Shown piece by piece: positions 52,433-61,209 of a DNA stretch of 64,000 bases. The position numbers and the translations under genes were made by a program. Source of the stretch: Sphingomonadales bacterium (GTDB lineage Bacteria; Pseudomonadota; Alphaproteobacteria; Sphingomonadales; Sphingomonadaceae); contig JAGWMZ010000009.1 of assembly GCA_028871475.1 (NCBI GenBank), positions 97,886-161,885 of the forward strand, written 5' to 3'. Position 1 is the stretch's first letter, and each line of letters opens with the position of its first letter. The notes below the pieces were generated by a model. That model was given only the letters and a program-made list of their open reading frames with translations, was not told the origin of the DNA and did not search any database.

Positions 52433-53245
52433 ATGTCCTATTACACCTCACTGACCGGCATGCGCAACGCGCAGACCGAACTCAACACCATCTCGAACAA
52501 CCTGGCCAATGCCGAGACGACGGGTTTCAAGAAGAGCACCGTCAACTTCGCCGATATCGTGGCGGGCAGCACCTATACCAATGCCAAGAACACGGTTGGC
52601 CTGGGTTCGATGGTCAAGTCCGTCACGCAGGACTTCACCTCGGGCGCGATGCAGAACACGGGTTCAGCGCTGGATCTGGCGATCAACGGCAATGGTTTCT
52701 TCACCGTCACCAACCCCACCACCGGCCAGACCCTCTACACCCGCAACGGCAATTTCAACACTGACGGCAGCGGCAACATCCAGGACGTTGACGGCAACAA
52801 CGTGCAGGTCCTGGCCTATGATTCGGCTTCGGGCACCTATGCCACCACGCCCAGCAACGGCGTGATCCCGCCGACGAATGCCGCCGGCGCGACCTACACC
52901 TCGGTCGAGGTCAAGAGCGACGGCTCGGTCATCGCCTCCTATGCGGACGGCACGAACACCGATGTCGGCAAGATCGCCCTGGCCAGCTTTGTCTCGCCCA
53001 GCGGCCTGCTGCAGGTCGGCAACCAGCAGTGGCAGACCTCGGGTCTTTCGGGCCCGCCGACCTACAGCGCCCCCACCTCCGATGGCACGGGCACGATCCT
53101 GTCGGGCGAACTGGAACAGTCGAACGTGGACACCGCCTCGGAAATGGTCGGGCTCATCACCGCCCAGCGCTATTTCCAGGCCAACGCCAAGGCCATCGAC
53201 GCCAACACCCAGATCTCCGACGCTGTCATCAACCTGCGGTCGTAA
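52433..53245 (+). CDS. flgE: Flagellar hook protein FlgE (short form)
   Basis: 270 residues against about 400 in Salmonella. The N-terminus MSYYTSLTGMRNAQTELNTISNNLANAETTGFKKS and the D1 strand ALDLAINGNGFFTVTNP are present. LYTRNGNFNTDGSGNIQD and the C-terminal LEQSNVDTASEMVGLITAQRYFQANAKAIDANTQI helix are also present. The central region is short, so the outer domains D2/D3 are reduced. Position after flgD and before flgF supports FlgE rather than a rod protein. It builds the hook joint. Confidence 0.9.
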   Translation: MSYYTSLTGMRNAQTELNTISNNLANAETTGFKKSTVNFADIVAGSTYTNAKNTVGLGSMVKSVTQDFTSGAMQNTGSALDLAINGNGFFTVTNPTTGQTLYTRNGNFNTDGSGNIQDVDGNNVQVLAYDSASGTYATTPSNGVIPPTNAAGATYTSVEVKSDGSVIASYADGTNTDVGKIALASFVSPSGLLQVGNQQWQTSGLSGPPTYSAPTSDGTGTILSGELEQSNVDTASEMVGLITAQRYFQANAKAIDANTQISDAVINLRS

Positions 53246-53248
53246 ACC

Positions 53249-53998
53249 ATGGACAAGCTGATCTACACGGCGATGTCGGGCATGACGGACTCGATGACGC
53301 GCCAGCGCGTCATCGCGGCCAACATGGCCAATGCCCAGACCATCGGCTTTCGCGCCGAAATGCTCTATTCCACGCCGGTGACCCTGAAGGGCCCGGCGCT
53401 GGAAGCACGCGCCATGAGCTCGGGCGAAGTCAAGGGCGCCGACATGCGCCAGGGCAACGTCAACGCAACGGGCAACGTGCTGGACATCGCCATGCAGGGC
53501 AGCGATATGATGGCGGTGCAGGCCGCCGACGGCAGCGAGGTCTACACCCGTCGCGGCGATCTTTCGGTTTCCGCGACGGGCGTGCTCTCCAATGGTGACG
53601 GGCGCCCCGTCATCGGCAATGGGGGCCCGATCACCGTGCCGCCCGACGGGGTGATCAAGATCGGCCCGGATGGCTCGGTTCTCTCGGGAGATCCGTCCAA
53701 TCCGAACCAGCCGCCCACGCTGGTCGACAAGATCAAGATCGCCAGCACCGATGGCATGACCATCGAAAAAGGCCTCGACGGCTTTTTCCGCGTGGCTGGC
53801 GGCGGCATTCTGCCCACCAATGACGATGCGAAGGTCACCGTCGGCGCGCTCGAGGAATCGAACGTCAGCCCCAGCGAGGTGATGGTGCAGATGGTGCAGG
53901 CCCAGCGTCTCTTCGACATCCGCACCAAGCTGCTGTCCACCGCCAAGGACATCGACCAGTCGGGCACCAGCCTGCTGCGCCAGTCCGCCTCTTCCTGA
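53249..53998 (+). CDS. flgF: Flagellar rod protein FlgF
   Basis: 249 residues. It starts MDKLIYTAMSGMTDSMTRQRVIAANMANAQTIGFRAEM, the FlgF form of the rod motif. LDIAMQGSDMMAVQAADGSEVYTRRGDLSVSATGVLSNGDGRPV follows, and it ends LEESNVSPSEVMVQMVQAQRLFDIRTKLL. It forms the proximal/distal rod junction. It starts three bases after flgE. Confidence 0.95.
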   Translation: MDKLIYTAMSGMTDSMTRQRVIAANMANAQTIGFRAEMLYSTPVTLKGPALEARAMSSGEVKGADMRQGNVNATGNVLDIAMQGSDMMAVQAADGSEVYTRRGDLSVSATGVLSNGDGRPVIGNGGPITVPPDGVIKIGPDGSVLSGDPSNPNQPPTLVDKIKIASTDGMTIEKGLDGFFRVAGGGILPTNDDAKVTVGALEESNVSPSEVMVQMVQAQRLFDIRTKLLSTAKDIDQSGTSLLRQSASS

Positions 53999-54028
53999 GC
54001 CCATTAAGACACCACAGAAAGGTCCGCC

Positions 54029-54817
54029 ATGTCCGCTTCCGCACTTCAGGTCGCCCGAACCGGGCTCGAGGCTCAGGATACGCGCATGCGTGTCATCGCC
54101 AACAACCTGGCCAACGTTGCCACCACCGCCTTCAAGCGTGATCGCGCCAATTTCGCCACGCTGGCCTATCAGGACATGCGCGTGGCGGGGCAGCAGAACA
54201 CCTCGCAGAACAATTTCGCCACCGGTCTCAACCTTGGCACCGGCGTTGCCGTGCAGGGCACCAGCCGCCAGGAACAACAGGGCACGCTCGACACCACGGG
54301 CAACACCTATGACGTGGCGATCCAGGGCGAAGGCTATTTCCAGGTGCTGCTGCCCACCGGCCAGCTCGCCTATACCCGCGCGGGCAATTTCTCGCTGTCG
54401 GGTCAGGGCGAGATCCAGACCTCGGACGGCTATCCCGTCCAGCCGGCCATCACCGTCCCCACCGGCGCCACTTCGGTGACCATCGGCAGCGATGGCACGG
54501 TGACGGCCATGGTGCCCGGCTCGACCACTGCCACACAGATCGGCCAGATCACCACGGCGACCTTCACCAATCCTTCGGGGCTTCAGGCCTTGGGCGGCAA
54601 CCTGCTTCAGGAAACCGCCGCCAGCGGCACCGCGCAGATCGCCATTGCCGGCCAGACCGGCCATGGCACGATCCAGCAGGGCGCGCTGGAAACCTCGAAC
54701 GTCAACATCGTGACCGAGCTGGTCGACATGATCGAATGTCAGCGCGCCTATGAGATCAACTCCAAGATGATCTCCTCGGTCGACGACATGCTCAAGAACG
54801 CCAACCAGACGCTGTGA
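54029..54817 (+). CDS. flgG: Flagellar distal rod protein FlgG
   Basis: 262 residues, normal. It starts MSASALQVARTGLEAQDTRMRVIANNLANVATTAFKRDRANF and contains the FlgG-specific LGTGVAVQGTSRQEQQGTLDTTGN segment. It ends LETSNVNIVTELVDMIECQRAYEINSKMISSVDDMLKNANQTL, a strongly conserved FlgG C-terminus. It overlaps flgH by four bases. Confidence 0.97.
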   Translation: MSASALQVARTGLEAQDTRMRVIANNLANVATTAFKRDRANFATLAYQDMRVAGQQNTSQNNFATGLNLGTGVAVQGTSRQEQQGTLDTTGNTYDVAIQGEGYFQVLLPTGQLAYTRAGNFSLSGQGEIQTSDGYPVQPAITVPTGATSVTIGSDGTVTAMVPGSTTATQIGQITTATFTNPSGLQALGGNLLQETAASGTAQIAIAGQTGHGTIQQGALETSNVNIVTELVDMIECQRAYEINSKMISSVDDMLKNANQTL

Positions 54818-55491
54818 GTGTAGCGATGCCTGTCTCCCGTATCCTTGGTCTGGGCCTGCAGGCCGCCGTGGCGCTGGCTCCGGTGCCGGCGCTGGCCGGT
54901 GGCAAGCCGCCCGCCGGCTTTGCCGCCACGCCCTATACGCCGCCCCCGCCCCATCCCGCCGATGGCGCGATTTTCAACGCCGCCAGCGTCTATTCGCCGC
55001 TGGTGACCGGCGCGCTGGCCCATGGCGTGGGCGATACGCTGACCATCATCCTGTCAGAAGTGACGACGGCGTCCAAGACCTCGAACACCAAGACCCAGCG
55101 CAGCGGCAGCGCCAGCATCACGCCGCCCACCGCCGGGCCTTTCGCGATCAATCCCAATGCGCTGAGCGCCGGCAGTCAGGGCGCCTTCTCGGGCGCGGGC
55201 AACACCGCGCTGTCGAGCACCTTCAACGGCACCATCGCCGTCACGGTGGTCGAAGTGCGGCCCAATGGCACGGCCGTGGTGCGCGGCGAAAAGCGCATGC
55301 TGCTCAGCCAGGGCCAGGAATGGATCCAGTTCTCGGGCATCGTGCGTCTGGCCGATATCGATCTGGATAACAACGTCCTGTCGGGCAAGGTCGCCGATGC
55401 GCATATCGAATATGCCGGCAACGGCGCCATCACCCGCGCCTCGCGTGAGGGCTGGCTGTCGCGCTTCTTCAACATCATCACCCCGTTCTGA
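54814..55491 (+). CDS. flgH: Flagellar L-ring protein FlgH
   Basis: 225 residues from a GTG overlapping the flgG stop; an ATG at 54826 is the alternative. There is a signal peptide (AVALAPVPALAGG) but no clear lipobox Cys, which most FlgH lipoproteins have, so anchoring may differ. GVGDTLTIILSEVTTASKTSNTKTQRSGS and LSSTFNGTIAVTVVEVRPNGTAVVRGEKRMLLSQGQEWIQFSGIVRLADI are the L-ring signatures. It ends with the conserved NGAITRASREGWLSRFF. Confidence 0.93.
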   Translation: MSVAMPVSRILGLGLQAAVALAPVPALAGGKPPAGFAATPYTPPPPHPADGAIFNAASVYSPLVTGALAHGVGDTLTIILSEVTTASKTSNTKTQRSGSASITPPTAGPFAINPNALSAGSQGAFSGAGNTALSSTFNGTIAVTVVEVRPNGTAVVRGEKRMLLSQGQEWIQFSGIVRLADIDLDNNVLSGKVADAHIEYAGNGAITRASREGWLSRFFNIITPF

Positions 55492-55504
55492 CGGAGATTA
55501 TTCG

Positions 55505-56638
55505 ATGTCTGATCTGACTGCCGCCGCCCTGTTTCGCCTGCTGCGCCGGAGCCTGCTGGCTCTGGCCGTGCTGGCGCTGCCGGTCGCGGCACCCATGGCC
55601 CATGCCGAACGCATCCGCGACCTTGGCAATTTCCAGGGCGTGCGTAGCAACCAGTTGACCGGCTATGGCGTCGTGGTGGGTCTGGACGGATCGGGCGATG
55701 ACAATCTCGAATATGTCACCCAGGCAATGAAGGGCGTGTCGGGCCGCATGGGGCTGCAGTTGCCGCCCGGCATCCAGCCCAACCTGAAGAACGCCGCCGC
55801 CGTGATGATCACCGCCGATCTGCCCGCCTTTGCCAAGCCGGGCCAGCGCATCGACGTGACGGTGGCCGCCATCGGCAAGGCCAAGAGCCTGCGTGGCGGA
55901 TCGCTGGTGCTGGCACCGCTGTTTGGTGCCGACGGCAAGATCTACGCCATGGCGCAGGGCAATCTGGCCGTGGGCGGCCTGGGCGTTTCGGCCAAGGACG
56001 GCTCGCAGCTTTCGGTCAATGTGCCCACCGTCGGCCGCATTGCCGAGGGTGGCTCGGTGGAACGCGCGGTCGACACCGGCTTTGACAATGCCGAGGTGCT
56101 GCGCTGGAACCTGTTCACCGCCGATTTCCTGACCGCCGAACGTGTGCGCGATGCGATCAACCGCCGCTGGCCAGGCATGGCGACCTCTGACGATGCGGTG
56201 ACGATCTCGCTGCGCCTGCCCATGGGCGCCGACACGCGCACCAGCATCATGGCCGCCATCGAGATGATCGACGTGACGCCGGCCGAGGCGCCTGCCAAGG
56301 TCATCGTCAACAGCCGCACCGGCACGGTGGTGATCAACAGCGCGGTGCGCCTCTCGCCCGCCGCCGTTTCCCATGGCAAGCTGGTGGTGCGCATCGACGA
56401 GAAGAAGGACGTCTCCCAGCCCGGTCCCCTGTCGAACGGCCGCACGGTGGTGACGCCCAACAGCAATATTTCGGCCAGTGAGGAAACCGCCCATATTGCG
56501 CTGCTTCCCAAGGGCGCATCGCTGTCGCGGATCGTCGATGCCCTTAATTTGCTGGGCGTTACGCCGTCTGATCTGGTGGCGATCCTCGAGGCGCTGAAAC
56601 AGGCCGGAGCGCTGAAAGCTGAAATGGTGGTGATATGA
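55505..56638 (+). CDS. flgI: Flagellar P-ring protein FlgI
   Basis: 377 residues from the ATG at 55505 after ACGGAGATT. A signal peptide (ALAVLALPVAAPMAHA) precedes the mature ERIRDLGNFQGVRSNQLTGYGVVVGLDGSGD, the P-ring opening. PPGIQPNLKNAAAVMITADLPAFAKPGQRIDVTVAAIG and the C-terminal LNLLGVTPSDLVAILEALKQAGAL are conserved. It polymerises in the periplasm around the rod with FlgA's help. It overlaps flgJ by four bases. Confidence 0.97.
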   Translation: MSDLTAAALFRLLRRSLLALAVLALPVAAPMAHAERIRDLGNFQGVRSNQLTGYGVVVGLDGSGDDNLEYVTQAMKGVSGRMGLQLPPGIQPNLKNAAAVMITADLPAFAKPGQRIDVTVAAIGKAKSLRGGSLVLAPLFGADGKIYAMAQGNLAVGGLGVSAKDGSQLSVNVPTVGRIAEGGSVERAVDTGFDNAEVLRWNLFTADFLTAERVRDAINRRWPGMATSDDAVTISLRLPMGADTRTSIMAAIEMIDVTPAEAPAKVIVNSRTGTVVINSAVRLSPAAVSHGKLVVRIDEKKDVSQPGPLSNGRTVVTPNSNISASEETAHIALLPKGASLSRIVDALNLLGVTPSDLVAILEALKQAGALKAEMVVI

Positions 56639-57015
56639 GCGATACGTCCATCTCTGGCGCCGCGGCAGGGGCGGCCTCCTCGGCCATGGCCGGGACCAGC
56701 CCCAGCGCAGCCATGCCCACCGACGCCAAGAAGCTGCATCAGGTCGCCCAGCAGTTCGAAGCGATCTTCGTGCGCCAGATGCTGGCCGAGGCGCGCAAGT
56801 CGAACATGGGCGACACCCTCTTCAACAATCAGGGCACCGACACGTTCCGCGAAATGCAGGAACAGACCTTTGCCACGCTGATCACCAAGCAGGGCGGCCT
56901 GGGCTTTGCCAAACTGATCGAAAAGCAGCTGACCGCACAGATGGCCCGCATCCAGAACAGCGCCGCCGGCACGCCTGCGGGCAACGGCGCCGCAACCACC
57001 CAGCAAAAGGGCTGA
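56635..57015 (+). CDS. flgJ: Rod-binding protein FlgJ (without muramidase domain)
   Basis: 126 residues. Only the N-terminal rod-binding domain is present: LHQVAQQFEAIFVRQMLAEARKSNMGDTLFNNQGTDTFREMQEQTFATLITKQGGLGFAKLIEKQL. The C-terminal muramidase domain of enterobacterial FlgJ is absent, and the separate transglycosylase at 47407-48357 probably replaces it. This split is common in alphaproteobacteria. Confidence 0.93.
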   Translation: MSDTSISGAAAGAASSAMAGTSPSAAMPTDAKKLHQVAQQFEAIFVRQMLAEARKSNMGDTLFNNQGTDTFREMQEQTFATLITKQGGLGFAKLIEKQLTAQMARIQNSAAGTPAGNGAATTQQKG

Positions 57016-57019
57016 CCCG

Positions 57020-58351
57020 ATGGCTTCGGATATGCTGCAAATCGGTTCGAGCGGGCTGCGCGCGGCGCAGGCCGCGCTCGACGTCACCTCGCAGAACATC
57101 GCCAATGCCTCGACCTCGGGCTATGTCAAACGGTCGGTCAGCCTGTCGGAGCTGTCGAGCACCGGCATGGGCAGCACGCGCGGCGTGGTCTCGCAGTGGG
57201 GCGTGCAGGTCACCGGCATCAACCGCAATGTCGACACGGTCGCGCAAAGCGAAATGCGCCGCACCGGCTCGGCCGCCGCCGCCGCCGATACGCTGGTCAC
57301 CGGCCTCACCTCGGTCAATGACGCGGTCGAAAACTCGGGCGTCTATTCCTCGATCACCAATTTCCAGAGCGCGCTGTCCAAGCTTGCGGCGAGTCCGGCG
57401 GACTCCTCGCTGCGCGCCAATGTGCTCTCGGCGGCCAGCGCCATGGCGCAAAGTTTCAACACCGCCAGCACCAGCCTGGCCGCGACCCAGAGCGGCTTTG
57501 CCCAGACCGCCAGCGACGGCGTGACGCAGGTCAACACGCTGGCCACCAATCTGGCCAAGCTGAACCTGTCCATCGCCAGCAACAGCGACCCTGACACCCA
57601 GGCCAATCTGCTCGACCAGCGCGATTCGATGCTGCAGCAGCTCAGCCAATATGGCGATGTCACCACCACCATCGCCAGCAATGGCACGGTCAACGTCCAG
57701 ATGGGCGGCGCCAGCGGCCCCATGTTGGTGACGGGCAGCACCGCCAGCACGCTGGCGATGAGCCAGGATTCGACCGGCGCCATCAGCTATACGCTCGGCG
57801 GCTCGGCTCTCACGCTCAGCGGTGGTTCGCTGGCCGGCACGCAATCGGCCATGGCCGCCTCGATCAGCGCCGGCACCTCGCTTGACAGCATCGCCAGCCA
57901 GCTGATGACCACGGTCAACACTGCGCAGGCGAGCGGCGTCGCCTATGACGGCACGGCCGGCCAGCCGATGTTCTCGGGCACGGGCGCGGGCAGCATGGCC
58001 GTGGCGCTGACCTCGGGCAGCCAGGTGGCCGCGGCCGCCGCCGGTTCGGGCGCCAACAGCAACGATGCCACCAACGTCAATGCCCTCATCTCCTCAATGG
58101 GCAGCGTCGACATCGCCGGGCAGACCAACAGCCTGCTCTACAATTTGTCGAGCGCGGTGCAGAGCAACACCGCGACGCGCGACACGCTCGACACAATCGC
58201 GACCAATGCCAAGAATGTCGTGGCGGGACAGAGCGCGGTCAGCCTCGATGATGAAGCGGCCAATCTGGTGCGTTACCAACAGGCTTATCAAGCTTCTGCC
58301 AAGGTTATTTCGGTAGCACAGACCCTGTTCAACCAATTGCTCCAGATCTAA
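57020..58351 (+). CDS. flgK: Hook-filament junction protein FlgK
   Basis: 443 residues. It begins MLQIGSSGLRAAQAALDVTSQNIANASTSGYVKRSVSLSEL. VNTLATNLAKLNLSIASNSDPDTQANLLDQRDSMLQQLSQY is the FlgK signature. The terminal helix EAANLVRYQQAYQASAKVISVAQTLFNQLLQI is the flagellin-like end bound by FlgN. The middle is Ser/Thr/Gly-rich and shorter than in enterobacteria. It lies four bases after flgJ. Confidence 0.95.
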   Translation: MASDMLQIGSSGLRAAQAALDVTSQNIANASTSGYVKRSVSLSELSSTGMGSTRGVVSQWGVQVTGINRNVDTVAQSEMRRTGSAAAAADTLVTGLTSVNDAVENSGVYSSITNFQSALSKLAASPADSSLRANVLSAASAMAQSFNTASTSLAATQSGFAQTASDGVTQVNTLATNLAKLNLSIASNSDPDTQANLLDQRDSMLQQLSQYGDVTTTIASNGTVNVQMGGASGPMLVTGSTASTLAMSQDSTGAISYTLGGSALTLSGGSLAGTQSAMAASISAGTSLDSIASQLMTTVNTAQASGVAYDGTAGQPMFSGTGAGSMAVALTSGSQVAAAAAGSGANSNDATNVNALISSMGSVDIAGQTNSLLYNLSSAVQSNTATRDTLDTIATNAKNVVAGQSAVSLDDEAANLVRYQQAYQASAKVISVAQTLFNQLLQI

Positions 58352-58367
58352 CGTAAAGGCCCTCACC

Positions 58368-59291
58368 ATGACCACCATCGGCACCAGCGCCTTCTACGAA
58401 AACGCGATCGCCAATCTGAACAAGCTGTCGACCTCAACCGGCACGCTGCAGCAGCAGATCTCGACGGGGAACCGGCTGACGCATTCCTATGACGATCCGC
58501 TGGCCGCCGCGCAAATGCGCCAGATGCAGGCCGCCGATACGCTGTCAGCCGCAGTGACCACCAACACCACGCTGGCCAACACCACGCTGACCCAGACCGA
58601 CAGCACGCTGAGCCAGCTCAGCAGCGTGATCAGCAACATCCAGACGCTGGCCACCCAGGGCGCCACCGACACGATGAACGCCGCCGACAAGGCCAACATC
58701 GGAAAAGAGATCGGCTCTTATTACAACACGCTGGTCACGCTGATGAACACCAAGGATGCCTATGGGAACTATCTGTTCTCCGGCTCCAATTCAACCCAGG
58801 CCTATACGCAGGATGCCAGCGGCAACGCCACCTACACCGGCGGCACGGCCCCCGGCGCGATCTCGCTGGGCGGCTCGATGAGCGTGACGCCCTCGGTGAC
58901 GGGCCCCGAGGTGCTCAATTTCACCAATGCCGATGGCAGCAGCGGCGATCTGCTGAGCACGGTCAAGGCCTTGTCCGACGGCCTGCAGAACGGCACGCTG
59001 ACCTCGGACCAGATGAACGCCTCGGGCGGCACCTTCGACCAGCTCAACTCGGCGCTCGATCAGCTGACCACCACCCAGACGGTGATCGGTTCGCGCCTCT
59101 CGCTGATCTCCACCGCCCAGACCATCCAGACCGCCGCCTCGACATCGCGCGCCACGGTGGAGCAGGACGTGGGCGGCACCAATCTGACCACGGCAGCCGC
59201 ACAGCTGACCCAGCAGATGACCATTCTTCAGGCCAGCCAGGCCAGCTTCTCCAAGCTCGCCTCGCTCTCGCTGTTTACATATCTGAGCTGA
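58368..59291 (+). CDS. flgL: Hook-filament junction protein FlgL
   Basis: 307 residues. N-terminal coiled segment FYENAIANLNKLSTSTGTLQQQISTGNRLTHSYDDPLAAAQMRQM has the flagellin/FlgL consensus (ISTGxR...DDP). GSYYNTLVTLMNTKDAYGNYLFSGSNSTQAYTQ is characteristic of FlgL. The end QLTQQMTILQASQASFSKLASLSLFTYL packs against the start. It lies 16 bases after flgK. The 70-base gap to motA holds no obvious sigma-54 site. Confidence 0.95.
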   Translation: MTTIGTSAFYENAIANLNKLSTSTGTLQQQISTGNRLTHSYDDPLAAAQMRQMQAADTLSAAVTTNTTLANTTLTQTDSTLSQLSSVISNIQTLATQGATDTMNAADKANIGKEIGSYYNTLVTLMNTKDAYGNYLFSGSNSTQAYTQDASGNATYTGGTAPGAISLGGSMSVTPSVTGPEVLNFTNADGSSGDLLSTVKALSDGLQNGTLTSDQMNASGGTFDQLNSALDQLTTTQTVIGSRLSLISTAQTIQTAASTSRATVEQDVGGTNLTTAAAQLTQQMTILQASQASFSKLASLSLFTYLS

Positions 59292-59361
59292 TGCGCGCCG
59301 GCCGCGCCCGTGCGGGGCGGCGGCCAGCGACAGGACGACGCGTTTCCAGGGGGTTGCATAC

Positions 59362-60225
59362 ATGTTTTCGATCATCGGCATTGTCGTGCTGTTTGCCATG
59401 GTGTTTGGCGGTTTTGCCATCACCGGCGGCGCGCTGGGCCCTGTCATGGAGGCCATTCCGCACGAGCTGCTGATCATCTGCGGCGCGGCGATCGGCGCGC
59501 TGATCACCGGCAATGACATGCATGGGTTGAAAGCGCTGGGCGGCGGCTTTGGCCGGGTGTTCAAGGGGCCGAAGCACAACAAGCAGGACCATATCGACGT
59601 CATCGCGCTGACGACCAAGCTGATGAAGCTGCTGCGCACCGAAGGGCCCGTTGCCATGGAAAGCCATGTGCAGGACCCCAAGACCAGCGCCATCTTCGCC
59701 GAATATCCGCGCCTGCTGGCCAATCATGAACTGACCGCGCTGATCTGCGACACGCTGACGCTGATCGTCGTCTCCTCGGGCACACTGGAAGTGCATGCGG
59801 TGGAAGATGTGATGGACAATGCCATCAAACAGCATCTCACCGCCATGGAACACCCCCAGCACGCCATCCAGAACCTGGCCGACGCGCTGCCCGCGCTGGG
59901 CATTGTGGCTGCCGTGCTGGGCGTGGTGAAGACCATGGGCTCGATCGACAAGCCGCCGAGCATTCTGGGCGCGATGATCGGTTCGGCGCTGGTGGGCACC
60001 TTCATGGGCGTGCTGCTGGCCTATGGCATGGTGGCGCCCATGGCCGGGCGCCTGAAGCAGGTGAACGAGGCGGACGAACAGATCTTCCACGCCGTCAAGC
60101 AGGTCATCATCGCCAGCCTGCACGGTTGGCCCCAGCCGCTGGTGGTGGAAAGTGCGCGTTCGGGCCTGTCCCATGATTTCCGCCCGGGCCTTTCCGAATT
60201 GCTCGACGCGCTGCGCGGTCGCTGA
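59362..60225 (+). CDS. motA: Flagellar motor stator protein MotA
   Basis: 287 residues behind AGGGGG. Four membrane helices: MFSIIGIVVLFAMVFGGFAITGG, ELLIICGAAIGALITG, then LADALPALGIVAAVLGVVKTMG and MIGSALVGTFMGVLLAYGMVAPMAG. The long cytoplasmic loop carries the torque-generating charged residues, and PALGIVAAVLGVVKTMG holds the conserved Pro. It is of the proton-type MotA class seen in proteobacteria. It is followed by motB 13 bases later. Confidence 0.95.
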   Translation: MFSIIGIVVLFAMVFGGFAITGGALGPVMEAIPHELLIICGAAIGALITGNDMHGLKALGGGFGRVFKGPKHNKQDHIDVIALTTKLMKLLRTEGPVAMESHVQDPKTSAIFAEYPRLLANHELTALICDTLTLIVVSSGTLEVHAVEDVMDNAIKQHLTAMEHPQHAIQNLADALPALGIVAAVLGVVKTMGSIDKPPSILGAMIGSALVGTFMGVLLAYGMVAPMAGRLKQVNEADEQIFHAVKQVIIASLHGWPQPLVVESARSGLSHDFRPGLSELLDALRGR

Positions 60226-60238
60226 GGGGAGCTGATCC

Positions 60239-61084
60239 ATGGCTCCTCCCAAAAAGGGCAACAAGCAGGACATTCCCGCGCCCATCATCGTCAAGAAGGT
60301 CACCATCGTGGCTGCCAGCCATCATGGCGGCGCCTGGAAAGTGGCCTATGCCGACTTCGTGACCGCCATGATGGCCTTCTTCCTGCTGATGTGGCTGCTG
60401 GGCGCCACCACCGAAAAGCAGCGCAAGGGCATTGCCGACTATTTCACCCCCACGCTGCTGAAAACGCGCGAGGGATCGGCAGGGTCGAACGGCCTGCTGG
60501 GCGGCTCGTCGATGGTCGATGCCGACAAATATCCGCATCGCGCCGGGCAGACGGGTACCAAATCGCTCACCATTCCGCGCGATGCCTCGGGCGGGGTGAA
60601 GGAAGGCGCCACCTTGTCCAAAAAGGTCGCGCAAATGAAATCCATGCTCGAACAGCGGCTGAACGCCAGCGAAAAGCTCAAGAAGCTGGCCCATATCCTC
60701 AAGATCACCGTCACGCCCGACGGCATTCGCATCGACATGGGCGACGACACCGATTTCTCGATGTTCCAGCTGGGCACCACGGTGCTCACCCCCGATGCGG
60801 TGCAATTGCTGCATGTCCTTTCAGGCGTGCTCAAGGCGGAAGATGGCGACCTGACCGTGCGCGGCCATACCGATGCCCTGCAATGGAAGCGCGGCGACAT
60901 CACCAACAACTGGTCGCTCTCGGCCGGGCGCGCCGAAGCCACGCGGCAGGAACTGATGCGCGACGGTATCGCGGAAACCCGCTTCCGCAAGATCGAGGGC
61001 GTGGCCGACCGCGAATTGCTGATCGCTGACCATCCCACCGACGCGCGCAACCGCCGCATGTCGATCTTCCTTGCCACCAGCTGA
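60239..61084 (+). CDS. motB: Flagellar motor stator protein MotB
   Basis: 281 residues. WKVAYADFVTAMMAFFLLMWLLG is the single membrane helix with the proton-binding Asp39. KGIADYFTP-type plug residues follow. The C-terminal OmpA-like peptidoglycan-binding domain shows VLTPDAVQLLHVLSGVLKAEDGDLTVRGHTDALQW and NWSLSAGRAEATRQELMRDG with the RNRRMSIFL end. It anchors the stator to the cell wall. The 125-base gap to the HAD gene holds nothing I recognise. Confidence 0.95.
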   Translation: MAPPKKGNKQDIPAPIIVKKVTIVAASHHGGAWKVAYADFVTAMMAFFLLMWLLGATTEKQRKGIADYFTPTLLKTREGSAGSNGLLGGSSMVDADKYPHRAGQTGTKSLTIPRDASGGVKEGATLSKKVAQMKSMLEQRLNASEKLKKLAHILKITVTPDGIRIDMGDDTDFSMFQLGTTVLTPDAVQLLHVLSGVLKAEDGDLTVRGHTDALQWKRGDITNNWSLSAGRAEATRQELMRDGIAETRFRKIEGVADRELLIADHPTDARNRRMSIFLATS

Positions 61085-61209
61085 TGAGGGCCATCAGCTA
61101 AGGGATTCTGCGGGGGCAAGCGGAAGCCGGGGATTCACCCTGTTTGCTTAAGTCTTGACAGGAAAGGGTCTGGCCATGCCGGCCGGGCCGCCTGCCTGTC
61201 GAGACTGCC

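Noticed and set aside
60391-61119. Antisense and alternate-frame ORFs over motB
   Set aside because: They are Arg/His-rich shadows of motB with no independent start signals.
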